From NCBI GenBank assembly GCA_002411175.1, contig DHRN01000054.1, forward strand, positions 37,537 to 59,824: a stretch of 22,288 nucleotides of DNA, written 5' to 3'. Every line of letters starts with the position of its first letter. Position 1 is the first letter of the stretch. Positions 7,448-14,420 of the stretch are shown here, piece by piece. Both the position numbers and the translations under genes were made by a program. The stretch is from Anaerolineaceae bacterium UBA5311. GTDB taxonomy: Bacteria > Chloroflexota > Anaerolineae > Anaerolineales > Anaerolineaceae. Below the pieces are notes generated by a model that worked only from the letters and a program-made list of their open reading frames with translations, was not told where the DNA came from and did no database searches.

Positions 7448-7771
7448 ATGGAATTTCTGAACCTGGGCTGGATGGAAATTGCCTTAATCCTGATTTTGGC
7501 TTTTGTCGTCCTTGGTCCAAACAAGATGGTTAAGACAGGCAAAGACCTGGGGAGCTGGATCCGTAAATTGAGCAAGGACCAGCTCTTCAGGGATGTCATC
7601 GAGACGACAGACGAAATTCGGCGATATCCGCGCAAGATTTATGACGAAGCGCGGCTCGAGCTGCCGGCGCATGTTGTACAGCAACAACAACAGGATGACC
7701 AGCCTGATGACAGGGTGGTTAAAGTGGATACCGACCCAAACCCAGAGGATCACACAAATCCTCCAGGATAG
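7448..7771 (+). CDS. tatB: Twin-arginine translocase subunit TatB (TatA/B/E family)
   Basis: This 107-residue second TatA/B-type protein has a single N-terminal helix (about 9-22), followed by LGPNKM. The Gly-Pro at the hinge is characteristic of TatB, whereas TatA has Phe-Gly. A longer, highly charged helix follows, then a Gln/Asp/Pro-rich tail (VQQQQQDDQPDD). TatB works with TatC in signal-peptide recognition. The ATG at 7448 comes 9 bases after the tatA stop, with no Shine-Dalgarno. A weak -10-like TAGTAT ends 6 bases before the ATG, echoing the leaderless pattern at tatC. The stop lies 11 bases from the convergent GH31 gene, with no clear terminator between them. Confidence 0.87.
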   Translation: MEFLNLGWMEIALILILAFVVLGPNKMVKTGKDLGSWIRKLSKDQLFRDVIETTDEIRRYPRKIYDEARLELPAHVVQQQQQDDQPDDRVVKVDTDPNPEDHTNPPG

Positions 7772-7782
7772 GCGCTCTCGCC

Positions 7783-10248
7783 CTACGAGATCAATTTCCG
7801 AAAATTAACCATCATGTAGTCATAGGCAATGTTCGCGTCCTGGGATGGTTTTTCCACCGATGCTGGAATCAGACTTTCAGAGATCGCAAGCAGCTGATTT
7901 TTTGAAAGGTTGTGGGCGATATTCAAAATAACCGATGGATCCGTTAGCAAATTCGGTAACAACTGCATGAATTGGTTTTTGACCAACGACGGAAGCTTTG
8001 CTGCTACGATAAGCCTTTCAATCCGTTCAATTGGATTTGACTGATATGCCTGGAGCTGGACATCCCGGATTCTTATTCGCAATTCAGACCCGGTTGGGTT
8101 GGGCAGACCAGTTATTCGCAATGTGTGTGCCCTCTGGTCATATTCGAAATCATGCAGTTGGTTTTCTCCATTGATTTCAACATCAACCGCGGCAGGCTGG
8201 CTGATGCCAATCACCTCAAACCCCCAGTCGCGAGTTTGCGGCAGTTTTGGCGCGTAATTGCCTTCAGCAGGTGCAACCGACAGTGTCAGAACATCGTCTG
8301 CCAGGCATTGTGAGATTCGTGTAATGCAAAAATCTCCATCCAGGTAAGCCTGACCTTCCCCAGCATCTTCATAAAGGTCGTATGTCGTGTCTTTTCCCGC
8401 AAACACCTTAACCGTAAAGGATTCCGGCAGATCCACGCCATTACCAACGGGGGAATTGTCGAGTGGGATGATTGCGCCAGGTTGGGCGAAGACGGGGATT
8501 TGCATCAAGTCATAATACAAGCAGTACCAATAACCACCATCAAACTGCTCGTGTGTGTTGAGATCGAACCAGGTGCCGGGGGGAAGCCAGATTACTTTGC
8601 GGGAAAATCCGGTCTCAGGGTCCACCGGAGCTGTAACAGGCGCGGCGAGTAATTGTCTGCAAAAAAGGTATTCCCCCGGGCATTGATACGCAGCTTCGTT
8701 GGCAGACCAGCGGTAATACATGGGGAGAATGATTGGTTCGCCAGTGTTAGCGCTGCGCGCATTAGCAGAATAAATCAGGGGGATGAGCTGATGGCGCAGC
8801 TGCAGCGCTTTTTGAGCGTTTTTGAGGGTATTTAGGTCGTAACCCCAGGGTCGTCTTTCGATAAAGGGATTGTTGGTCGAGTGTAAGCGCAATATCGGGC
8901 TGAAGACACCATACTGGACCCAGCGCAGATAGAGCTCAGCTTCTTCAAGCCCTTCGTAGTGCCCGCCGATGTCGTGGCTCCACCAACCGTAGGCAACATT
9001 CGAGGCGGTCGCGGTCATTTCGGGTTGGAATCTGAGCGTGTCCCAATGGACAACAGTGTCACCGGAAAAACCGATTGGATAACGCTGACCGCCCAGATTA
9101 GGCCACCTGGAGAAGATAAAAGGACGTTTTGCGGTGGTTTTGCCCTGGTCGTAATAATGGAGATGGTTTAGCCAGAAGAGGGGATCCAAGCCCTCAATTT
9201 TGCAGCCGGTGCCTTGCTGCCAGTCCAGCCACCAAAAGTCGATGCCCTGAGCTTCGAGGGGATAGTGCATGGTTTCAAAATAAGCCCGGGCAAAATCTCT
9301 GTCGGCGATATCGAAAGGAACAGGTTGCCGGCTGGCTGGGTCGATTCCCATACGTGCTGCCATAATTTCGTACTGGTCTTCGTGGGGGTGGATTCCTTCC
9401 GCAGGGTGCAGGTTTAGCGCTGTCTTCAGGCTGCGTTGATGCAGCTGCCGGATGAAGCCCTCTGGATCGGGGAAAAGCTCCCGGTTCCAGGAGTAGCCCG
9501 TCCAGCCTGTGGAGGTGTTGCCTGTTTTGGTTATGTGCCAATCCATGTCGACAATACAGACAGCCAATGGAATTTTGTGGTCAGCAAATTGATCCATCAA
9601 CTCCAGCAGCTGATCGGAGGAATAAGCCCAGAAACGGCTCCACCAATTGCCCAACGCCCAGCGCGGCAGCAAACTAGGTTTGCCGCTTACTTTTTGATGG
9701 TCGATGATTGCCGATAGATAATCCTGCCCGTAACCGTAGAAATAAAGGTCTTTGTAAGCCATGGGTTTGTTCCTTGGCTTGGGCCAATTGTCTTCTCCAA
9801 AAACGAGCGTGTCAGTGTCATCAACAACTGACCACCCGGAACGCGAAACCAAACCGGGGTCCAGCCTTACAGCCCCGACCGTTCTGTCCAGTGTACGCGT
9901 GGTGCCGCCCAGGTTATGGTGGTCAACATCGCCGAAATGCCATGTGGTTCCCTTTTCCTTGAGCTCGATAAAGAGGCTTCTCCAGTGCAGGTTGGGCGTG
10001 TCTTTGTAGTGCAATTTGAGGTGTTCGGTTTCGATTAACAACCAACCATCAGTGCTGCTTGATGAAAACTCCGGAAATTCGAGGTTGCGATACCAATAGG
10101 TAAGACTTGGACGGTCTTCAAACGTCCCGGATGGATCGAATTCCATACGGATCAGCCGGCTGGTCAGGATGGTAAACCTGGCGTTGCCAGCGATGACTAC
10201 CGAAGAAGGGTTTGCGATTGGGTCAAAAACGGGTTTGATACTTGGCAT
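7783..10248 (-). CDS. Glycoside hydrolase family 31 protein (alpha-glucosidase type)
   Basis: GH31 enzymes cleave alpha-linked glucose or xylose from oligosaccharides with retention of configuration. The protein has an N-terminal beta-sandwich region (about 1-200), a central TIM barrel and C-terminal beta domains. The nucleophile is Asp342 in WWLDWQQG, and the probable acid/base is Asp397 in GFSGDT. IVDMDWH, RWPNLGGQRYP and SHDIGGH are other barrel motifs. The WWLDWQQG form resembles the GH31 branch of cytoplasmic alpha-glucosidases more than plant/lysosomal types. No signal peptide is seen. Start ATG 10248 (821 residues) is preceded by AGGTGA at suitable distance; a GTG at 10257 lies inside that site. 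It is divergent from an MFS transporter, suggesting hydrolysis of an imported sugar. The last about 90 residues (leucine-rich, after the beta domain) match nothing I recognise. Confidence 0.92.
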   Translation of the reverse strand: MPSIKPVFDPIANPSSVVIAGNARFTILTSRLIRMEFDPSGTFEDRPSLTYWYRNLEFPEFSSSSTDGWLLIETEHLKLHYKDTPNLHWRSLFIELKEKGTTWHFGDVDHHNLGGTTRTLDRTVGAVRLDPGLVSRSGWSVVDDTDTLVFGEDNWPKPRNKPMAYKDLYFYGYGQDYLSAIIDHQKVSGKPSLLPRWALGNWWSRFWAYSSDQLLELMDQFADHKIPLAVCIVDMDWHITKTGNTSTGWTGYSWNRELFPDPEGFIRQLHQRSLKTALNLHPAEGIHPHEDQYEIMAARMGIDPASRQPVPFDIADRDFARAYFETMHYPLEAQGIDFWWLDWQQGTGCKIEGLDPLFWLNHLHYYDQGKTTAKRPFIFSRWPNLGGQRYPIGFSGDTVVHWDTLRFQPEMTATASNVAYGWWSHDIGGHYEGLEEAELYLRWVQYGVFSPILRLHSTNNPFIERRPWGYDLNTLKNAQKALQLRHQLIPLIYSANARSANTGEPIILPMYYRWSANEAAYQCPGEYLFCRQLLAAPVTAPVDPETGFSRKVIWLPPGTWFDLNTHEQFDGGYWYCLYYDLMQIPVFAQPGAIIPLDNSPVGNGVDLPESFTVKVFAGKDTTYDLYEDAGEGQAYLDGDFCITRISQCLADDVLTLSVAPAEGNYAPKLPQTRDWGFEVIGISQPAAVDVEINGENQLHDFEYDQRAHTLRITGLPNPTGSELRIRIRDVQLQAYQSNPIERIERLIVAAKLPSLVKNQFMQLLPNLLTDPSVILNIAHNLSKNQLLAISESLIPASVEKPSQDANIAYDYMMVNFRKLIS

Positions 10249-10278
10249 GCTAATCACCTGTCAAAAGTTTATTAGTGA

Positions 10279-10306
10279 ATTGTAATTGAAGTTCGTGGGT
10301 AGTTAA
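10279..10306 (-). promoter_or_regulatory. Candidate promoter for the GH31 gene
   Basis: On the minus strand TTAACT (10306-10301) and TACAAT (10284-10279) are 16 bp apart, about 30 bases before the GH31 ATG. One arm of the AATGATTA inverted repeat overlaps its -35 box. Confidence 0.4.
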
Positions 10307-10353
10307 TGATTACTTATCCATTTTTTGTGATATTTGTACTTTAATTAATCATT
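10305..10353. promoter_or_regulatory. Inverted repeat, candidate operator between GH31 and MFS genes
   Basis: AATGATTA (10305-10312) and TAATCATT (10346-10353) are exact inverted copies, 33 bp apart, in an AT-rich divergent intergenic region. The left arm overlaps the candidate GH31 -35 box. The right arm lies just ahead of the candidate MFS -10 box. No regulator gene is in the window. An 8-bp repeat in AT-rich DNA can arise by chance. Confidence 0.35.
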
Positions 10354-10358
10354 CACGG

Positions 10359-10364
10359 TAAAAT
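10359..10364 (+). promoter_or_regulatory. Candidate -10 box for the MFS gene
   Basis: TAAAAT lies 25 bases before the MFS ATG. A TTGTAC at 10334-10339 could be its -35, but at 19 bp the spacing is long. Confidence 0.35.
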
Positions 10365-10389
10365 CGAGGAATTGAAGGGAAAAGGAAAT

Positions 10390-11808
10390 ATGGAAACTGA
10401 CCTGAAAAGCGTTCCCCAAACGAGAAATGAACCAAACGGAGATGGACACCTCCGGATTCAGAGGGAAATAGTTGGAGAAGAAAACCCAAAAATCAAAGAT
10501 GCTTCGAAAGTAAAAAACCTGTTTCCACTGGCAGCCGGTTATTTCGTCGATCAGGGTGAAAACCAGGCGATGTCCATTTTCAGCCCGGTTTTGCGCCAGC
10601 TATGGGGTTTGAGCATCGGTAATCTATCCCTGATTACCTTCATCCGCAGTTTGTTACAAGCATTGAGCTCCCCATTCTGGGGGTTTATGGCGGACAAATA
10701 CTCCCGCAAAAAGGTCCTTTTTTGGGGGACCGGCTTCTGGGGCATCTGGACGATCGCGGTAGGACTGACCCAAAACTTCAGTCAGCTGCTGACAGTACGG
10801 GTTATTTCGGGAATCGGTCTAGGCTGCCTTATGCCGGCAACCTTCTCGATCATGGCGGACTCATTCGCGCCAAAGATCCGCGGGCGCATGCTCGGTTATC
10901 TCGAAGCGATTGGTGTGCTGGGTATCATCATTTTCACAGTCGGACTGGGACAGTTGGCTACCCCCGAAATGTGGCGCTGGGGTTTTATCATTCTTGGAGT
11001 CGCCAGCATCATTTCAGGAATTATCATCCTGATTTTTGTTGATGAGCCAATTCGTGGGCAATCTGAACCGGAAATGAAAGGACAGCTGACTTTTGAACAG
11101 GCAGAACGCTTCAAGGTCGGTTTCATCGACTTGCTCAAGGTGTTGGGCATCCCAACTATTCGTGTAGCTATTTTGCAGGGGCTGGCGGGGTCGATGCCAT
11201 GGGTGATTATGGGTGGGTTTCTGATTTTGTGGCTGGTCGAAGAACGTGGTCTGGAAACTCAACAGGCTCCGTTAGTGTTTGGAATCATGTTGATTGGAAC
11301 CGCGATCAGCAATGTTCTGGGTGGGTACATTGGGGACTGGGCAGAGCAAAAAAGCCCGAAGTATGGGCGTGCCTTTATTGGACAGATATCTGTGATCTTC
11401 GGCATTCCTCTGACGATTATTCTGCTAACGGCAACCGAAAACTGGAATTTGTGGGAGCTGACCGCGTTTTGTTTCTTTACCGCTCTCCTGATCAGCTGGC
11501 CCGGGAAGGGCTCAAAAGAGCCGATGATGGCTGCGGTGGTTCCGCCTGAACTTCGTTCGACAGCATTCGCGATGACAGTCTTTGTAGAAAATGGGTTCGC
11601 GGCAATCGTAGCGCTAATTTTTGGGATGATTGCTGACAGAATCGATTTGCAAACAGCAATGTTATGGACAATTCCGGTGCCCTGGATATTGTGCGCGGTT
11701 TTCTTTACCGGATTTTACTTTACCTATCCCAAAGACCGGGAGAAACAGCGCCTGATATTGGAAGAACGCGCCCGCGAACTTGGGATTGAGAAGAGTTTGG
11801 AATTTTAG
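10390..11808 (+). CDS. Major facilitator superfamily transporter
   Basis: This 472-residue membrane protein has about twelve hydrophobic segments and MFS signatures. The loop after TM2 has GFMADKYSRKKVLFWG, a variant of the family's GxLaDrxGrkkxl motif. The TM4 region has RVISGIGLGCLMPATFSIMAD, and RGRMLGYLEAIG follows. A second-half copy of the loop motif is seen as GGYIGDWAEQKSPKYGR. The first about 50 residues are hydrophilic, and the tail is charged (DREKQRLILEERARELG). I start at ATG 10390 behind an AAGGGAAAGGA purine stretch; an upstream TTG at 10372 would lie in that stretch. The divergent GH31 gene suggests a sugar or oligosaccharide substrate, but this rests on context only. Confidence 0.9.
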   Translation: METDLKSVPQTRNEPNGDGHLRIQREIVGEENPKIKDASKVKNLFPLAAGYFVDQGENQAMSIFSPVLRQLWGLSIGNLSLITFIRSLLQALSSPFWGFMADKYSRKKVLFWGTGFWGIWTIAVGLTQNFSQLLTVRVISGIGLGCLMPATFSIMADSFAPKIRGRMLGYLEAIGVLGIIIFTVGLGQLATPEMWRWGFIILGVASIISGIIILIFVDEPIRGQSEPEMKGQLTFEQAERFKVGFIDLLKVLGIPTIRVAILQGLAGSMPWVIMGGFLILWLVEERGLETQQAPLVFGIMLIGTAISNVLGGYIGDWAEQKSPKYGRAFIGQISVIFGIPLTIILLTATENWNLWELTAFCFFTALLISWPGKGSKEPMMAAVVPPELRSTAFAMTVFVENGFAAIVALIFGMIADRIDLQTAMLWTIPVPWILCAVFFTGFYFTYPKDREKQRLILEERARELGIEKSLEF

Positions 11809-11833
11809 GAAACCTTTCTCCGTTTTAAATTGC

Positions 11834-11868
11834 AAAGCGGATGGAACATAGTCCATCCGCTTTTTGTT
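11834..11868 (+). terminator. Intrinsic terminator of the MFS gene
   Basis: A 12-bp perfect stem (AAAGCGGATGGA at 11834-11845, TCCATCCGCTTT at 11852-11863) with a 6-base loop is followed by a T-run, 25 bases past the stop codon. The A-run on its left side could also let it work on the opposite strand. Confidence 0.9.
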
Positions 11869-11882
11869 ATTCATGGCTTATT

Positions 11883-11913
11883 AAAAAAAGAAACTCCTGG
11901 TTAGAGGAGTTTC
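11883..11913 (-). terminator. Intrinsic terminator of tRNA-Asp
   Basis: On the minus strand a 9-bp stem GAAACTCCT/AGGAGTTTC (11913-11905 and 11898-11890) with a 6-base loop is followed by seven T residues. It begins 7 bases beyond the tRNA 3' end. Confidence 0.9.
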
Positions 11914-11920
11914 CTGTGAG

Positions 11921-11994
11921 CGGGAGCGACGGGATTTGAACCCGCGATCTCGGCCTTGACAGGGCCGCATGTTAAACCGCTACACCACGCCCCC
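11921..11994 (-). tRNA. tRNA-Asp (anticodon GTC)
   Basis: The 74-nt molecule folds into a full cloverleaf. The acceptor GGGGGCG pairs with CGCTCCC (one G-U); the D stem is GTGT/ACAT; the anticodon stem CGGCC/GGCCG encloses loop CTGTCAA with anticodon GTC; the variable loop has 5 bases; the T stem GCGGG/CCCGT encloses TTCAAAT. The discriminator is G73, as expected for tRNA-Asp. The 3' CCA is not encoded (the gene continues CTC), so it must be added after transcription. The gene is flanked by its own promoter and terminator. Confidence 0.97.
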
Positions 11995-12005
11995 ACAGAA
12001 AAAGA

Positions 12006-12034
12006 AGTTTAGCATGACACTTTGCTTTCGTCAA
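12006..12034 (-). promoter_or_regulatory. Promoter of tRNA-Asp
   Basis: On the minus strand TTGACG (12034-12029), an exact 17-bp spacer and TAAACT (12011-12006) would start transcription about 5 bases before the mature tRNA end. The same TAAACT -10 form appears in the candidate rpsF promoter. Confidence 0.75.
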
Positions 12035-12088
12035 GATGAATTTTGGTTTTTTGTTATTCTCCAGCGAAAATGTCACCCCTTCAAACGT

Positions 12089-12131
12089 ACTGTCATTATG
12101 AACGAAGTGAAGAATCTTACCCGACAAGTGG
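12089..12131. repeat. Short-form copy of the TCATTCTG repeat
   Basis: This segment carries GTCATTATGAACGAAGTG joined directly to AAGAATCTTACCCG. It matches the following tandem units but lacks their 18-base ACACATAGTG...TTCGT insertion, so it may represent the ancestral, uninterrupted form. The same short form recurs inverted at 22243-22270. Confidence 0.8.
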
Positions 12132-12132
12132 G

Positions 12133-12520
12133 CTGTTATTCTCTATGAAGTGACATATAGTGTACTTCGTAAGAATCTTACCCGTTGGAGTGAAAGATCC
12201 TTCGCAAAAGAGGCTCAGGATGACAAAAATACTGCCATTCTGACAAACGCATTGTCATTCTGAACGAAGTGGCACATAGTGTATTTCGTAAGAATCTTAC
12301 CCGTTGGAATGAAAGATCCTTCGCAAAAGAAGCTCTGGATGACAAGCATACTGTTATTCTGACAAGCGGACTGTCAATCTGAACGAAGTGACACATAGTC
12401 TACTTCGTAAGAATCTTACCCGTTGGAGTGAACGATCCTTCGCGAAAGAGGCTCAGGATGACAAGCGTTCTGTTATTCTGACACGCATACTGTTATTCTG
12501 ACAAGCGGACTGTCAATCTT
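12133..12520. repeat. Tandem array of 119-bp repeats (three full units plus a partial)
   Basis: Units begin at 12133, 12252, 12371 and 12490 (partial), exactly 119 bases apart; the anchor AAGAATCTTA recurs at 12171, 12290 and 12409. Each unit starts with a version of TGTCATTCTGA and contains TCAGGATGACA near its end, imperfect inverted ends. Each unit also holds an internal hairpin, ACGAAGT and ACAC facing GTGT and ACTTCGT (for example 12383-12408). The array ends in about 20-bp subrepeats of CTGTTATTCTGACAAGCGGA type at 12470, 12490 and 12510. Open frames inside it are repeat-derived. It looks like a REP- or MITE-type element expanded in place. No transposase is present. Confidence 0.88.
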
Positions 12521-12585
12521 AATGTATTTACCGGCGCAATCCTGTAATGGGACGGTTATGGAAATACCTGGATTATTGAATTATA

Positions 12586-12613
12586 CAAAAAGAGCCTGGG
12601 TTATTTCAGGCTC
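12586..12613 (-). terminator. Intrinsic terminator of the YtxH-like operon
   Basis: On the minus strand GAGCCTG/CAGGCTC (12613-12607 and 12598-12592) with an 8-base loop is followed by five T residues. It lies about 90 bases beyond the YtxH stop. Between 12521 and 12700 I see nothing else. Confidence 0.82.
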
Positions 12614-12702
12614 CTGGGGTTATTATTTATGATATATTGTTCACCTGAAGAATAAACGCTGACGCGTTTCTCTGCAGGGATTAAATTTTTCGCTGATTCG
12701 TT

Positions 12703-13050
12703 TTATGCAGTTGCGGCATCGCCAATATCTTCGGCGGCGTCTTTAACTTCTTCCACCACGTCCTTTGCCCCTTCTTTAGCCGTGGCAGCCATCTTCTGAG
12801 CTTTATCTTTGGTCATGCGGGCAAGCTCATCAGCTTTATGCAGGGCATCCTGATAGGCAACTTCTGCCCGATGCTTGGTTTCTTCGTAAGACTCAATGCC
12901 TTTGTCTTTCAACTCGAATGCTTTTTCCTTGATGACCTGGCGAGTTTCCTCACCGGTCTGGGGGGCTAAAAGCAAAGAGGCGATCGCGCCAGCTAATGCG
13001 CCTACGGTGAAACCCATTACAAATGATCCAAAATTATTATCCTGTGACAT
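12703..13050 (-). CDS. YtxH-domain-like small membrane protein
   Basis: This 115-residue protein begins with one hydrophobic Gly/Ala-rich segment (FVMGFTVGALAGAIASLLLA, about 10-29), followed by APQTGEETR, the hallmark of YtxH-like (DUF883/gas-vesicle-P-like) proteins. The rest is a long charged helix with heptad-like Ala/Lys/Glu repeats and an acidic end (VVEEVKDAAEDIGDAA). Family members are often linked to stress or envelope functions, but no biochemical role is secure. Start ATG 13050 has AGGAG about 7 bases upstream. It follows the next upstream gene by 20 bases, so the two form an operon. Confidence 0.85.
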   Translation of the reverse strand: MSQDNNFGSFVMGFTVGALAGAIASLLLAPQTGEETRQVIKEKAFELKDKGIESYEETKHRAEVAYQDALHKADELARMTKDKAQKMAATAKEGAKDVVEEVKDAAEDIGDAATA

Positions 13051-13070
13051 ATCTTTCTCCTATTTATTAT

Positions 13071-13520
13071 TTACTTTTTGAAACGTAAAAGCTGGGCTAT
13101 CTTTTTGGCTCCAGCCAGGGATTCGTTTACTTTTATGACAGGTTCAGCGAGATTATCGCTCAAGAACCTTACCGTGCCTTTAAGGGTGTTGACGGTGTCT
13201 TTGGTCGAACTCATGATCGGGGTTACTTCGTTTTTCAACAGGTTGGTTAAGTCTGCCAATTGAATGATGAGCACCACCAGCGCCACCCCGATTATAAACA
13301 TCATCAATGCCATCAGGATTATGAAGATATCCCGGACTTGCGATACCACTTCACCTTCCTGAAGTGACAAAACTACAACTCCCGCGATAATCGCAAGGAT
13401 GATTACCACCGCGACCACGATGGCGATCGTGCCGCCTTTTCCTTCTTTATTTTCTATTTCAGGAGAAGTGAGCGTTTCTTCCGTTGTACTGGAGGTGGCA
13501 ACCGGTTCAATTTCTGTCAT
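13071..13520 (-). CDS. Two-helix membrane protein with DUF948-like C-terminus, function unknown
   Basis: The protein has 149 residues. After an acidic Thr/Glu-rich N-terminus (about 1-28) come two transmembrane segments (about 29-52, IAIVVAVVIILAIIAGVVVL, and 65-88, FIILMALMMFIIGVALVVLI). The C-terminal soluble helix has TNLLKNEVTPIMSSTKDTVN and a later basic end. That helix resembles DUF948 proteins, which often neighbour YtxH proteins, but I hold this loosely. The start has GAGGA about 6 bases upstream. A perfect TATAAT at 13544-13539 (minus) gives a short leader. Function is not known. Confidence 0.75.
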   Translation of the reverse strand: MTEIEPVATSSTTEETLTSPEIENKEGKGGTIAIVVAVVIILAIIAGVVVLSLQEGEVVSQVRDIFIILMALMMFIIGVALVVLIIQLADLTNLLKNEVTPIMSSTKDTVNTLKGTVRFLSDNLAEPVIKVNESLAGAKKIAQLLRFKK

Positions 13521-13538
13521 TTTTTCCTCGTTGGGTAA

Positions 13539-13544
13539 ATTATA
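13539..13544 (-). promoter_or_regulatory. -10 box for the membrane-protein/YtxH operon
   Basis: A perfect TATAAT on the minus strand lies about 19 bases before the start codon, with a GAGGA ribosome site between. The best -35 at 17 bp is the weak TTCAAT. Confidence 0.5.
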
Positions 13545-13582
13545 TACTAAAAGTTGTAACCATTGAATTCTTGTATAAAAAA

Positions 13583-14359
13583 TTAAAGGTCAGTAATTTG
13601 AAAATTGGTCTCGTCGGTGTCAAACAGCTCTGCTTCAGGAGTCAGGGTGATATCGGCAAAGTTGCTGGATTGATCTGTTTTGACCAGGTGCTGTTTGACA
13701 AGTTCCAGAATCGCAAGGAAAACTACGATTGCGTGTAACCGGTCGGGGTTTTCTCCCAGGATGGTCGAAAAGCTGGCATGCTTTTCACTTCGCAGAACAT
13801 GAACGATCTCTTCGAGCTTTTTCTTTATCGTTATTCTGGGAATGCTGATCAGGGCTCCATCCAGGATGGGAGGCTGCTGGCTGGCGAGGTTTTCAAGGCT
13901 CATGATCAGGTCGGTGATGGTCAGTCCACTCAAATCGAGCTGGACGCTGACTGGATAGTTGCGGGGAATATGCAGGTGACTGCGCAGATTGGCATCCATG
14001 CGGTCGGATAACCATTCTGAGGTTTTTTTGATCTCCCGGTAGACAATCAGCTGGCGTGCCAGGGTCTCACCGAGGTCTTCTTCATCATCAGGTCGAATTG
14101 GAGGTCTGGGCAGGAGCGCTTCGGATTTAATCTGTACCAGTTTAGCCGCAATAATCACAAATTCTGAGAGGTAGCCCGGATCGGCATCTTTGTTATTCTC
14201 GATATAAGCGAGAAATTGGTCTGTGACCTGGGCTAAAGCAAGTTTGTTGATGTCGAGTTCGGCATTTTGGATCAGGTCGAGCAACAGATCCAGCGGTCCG
14301 GAATAAACTTCAGTCGCGATTTCATAGGAATCGGATTGATGCAGCCACAGTTTTGCCAT
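13583..14359 (-). CDS. scpA: Segregation and condensation protein ScpA
   Basis: ScpA is the kleisin that bridges SMC heads and, with ScpB, forms the bacterial condensin. The N-terminal segment has VYSGPLDLLLDLIQNAELDINKL, a clear ScpA signature that contacts the SMC neck, followed by ALAQVTDQFLAYI. The middle has ETLARQLIVYREIKK, and the C-terminus forms a winged-helix-like region (VVFLAILELVKQHLV). I start at ATG 14359 (258 residues), because a perfect TATAAT ends 6 bases before it and the extra 20 residues from ATG 14419 would span the promoter and overlap the divergent gene. No Shine-Dalgarno is seen. scpB is not in the window. smc lies 1.9 kb away on the other strand. Confidence 0.92.
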   Translation of the reverse strand: MAKLWLHQSDSYEIATEVYSGPLDLLLDLIQNAELDINKLALAQVTDQFLAYIENNKDADPGYLSEFVIIAAKLVQIKSEALLPRPPIRPDDEEDLGETLARQLIVYREIKKTSEWLSDRMDANLRSHLHIPRNYPVSVQLDLSGLTITDLIMSLENLASQQPPILDGALISIPRITIKKKLEEIVHVLRSEKHASFSTILGENPDRLHAIVVFLAILELVKQHLVKTDQSSNFADITLTPEAELFDTDETNFQITDL

Positions 14360-14365
14360 GGCTGC

Positions 14366-14371
14366 ATTATA
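14366..14371 (-). promoter_or_regulatory. Candidate leaderless -10 box for scpA
   Basis: A perfect TATAAT on the minus strand is followed after 6 bases by the scpA ATG. There is no Shine-Dalgarno and no convincing -35 hexamer. Confidence 0.5.
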
Positions 14372-14379
14372 TCCCACCA

Positions 14380-14395
14380 GCCCGTAAAATCGGGC
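14380..14395. promoter_or_regulatory. Palindrome between the divergent scpA and threonine-synthase promoters
   Basis: GCCCGTAAAATCGGGC is a 5+6+5 palindrome centred at about 14387.5, almost exactly midway between the two -10 boxes (14366-14371 and 14406-14411). It covers the place where both -35 boxes would be. It could be a shared regulator site or a small hairpin. Confidence 0.4.
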
Positions 14396-14405
14396 GATTG
14401 GAAGG

Positions 14406-14411
14406 TATACT
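14406..14411 (+). promoter_or_regulatory. Candidate leaderless -10 box for the threonine-synthase-like gene
   Basis: TATACT ends 9 bases before the ATG at 14421. There is no Shine-Dalgarno and only a weak -35 (CGTAAA at 17 bp). Confidence 0.45.
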
Positions 14412-14420
14412 TGTAGCATT

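Noticed and set aside
7771..7782. Terminator between tatB and GH31 (GGCG/CGCC)
   Set aside because: A 4-bp stem without a T-run on either strand is too weak to call.
10722..11042. A 106-codon frame within the MFS gene
   Set aside because: It is a shifted-frame shadow of the transporter with no ribosome site or family resemblance.
12178..12396. A 72-codon minus-strand frame in the repeat array
   Set aside because: It is made of two copies of the 119-bp repeat, its peptide repeats itself, and it has no ribosome site.
12133..12520. CRISPR array
   Set aside because: The period is 119 bases and the whole unit repeats, so there are no unique spacers, and no cas genes are nearby.
14360..14419. 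Upstream ATG 14419 for scpA
   Set aside because: The added 20 residues span the promoter, overlap the divergent start and do not resemble ScpA.
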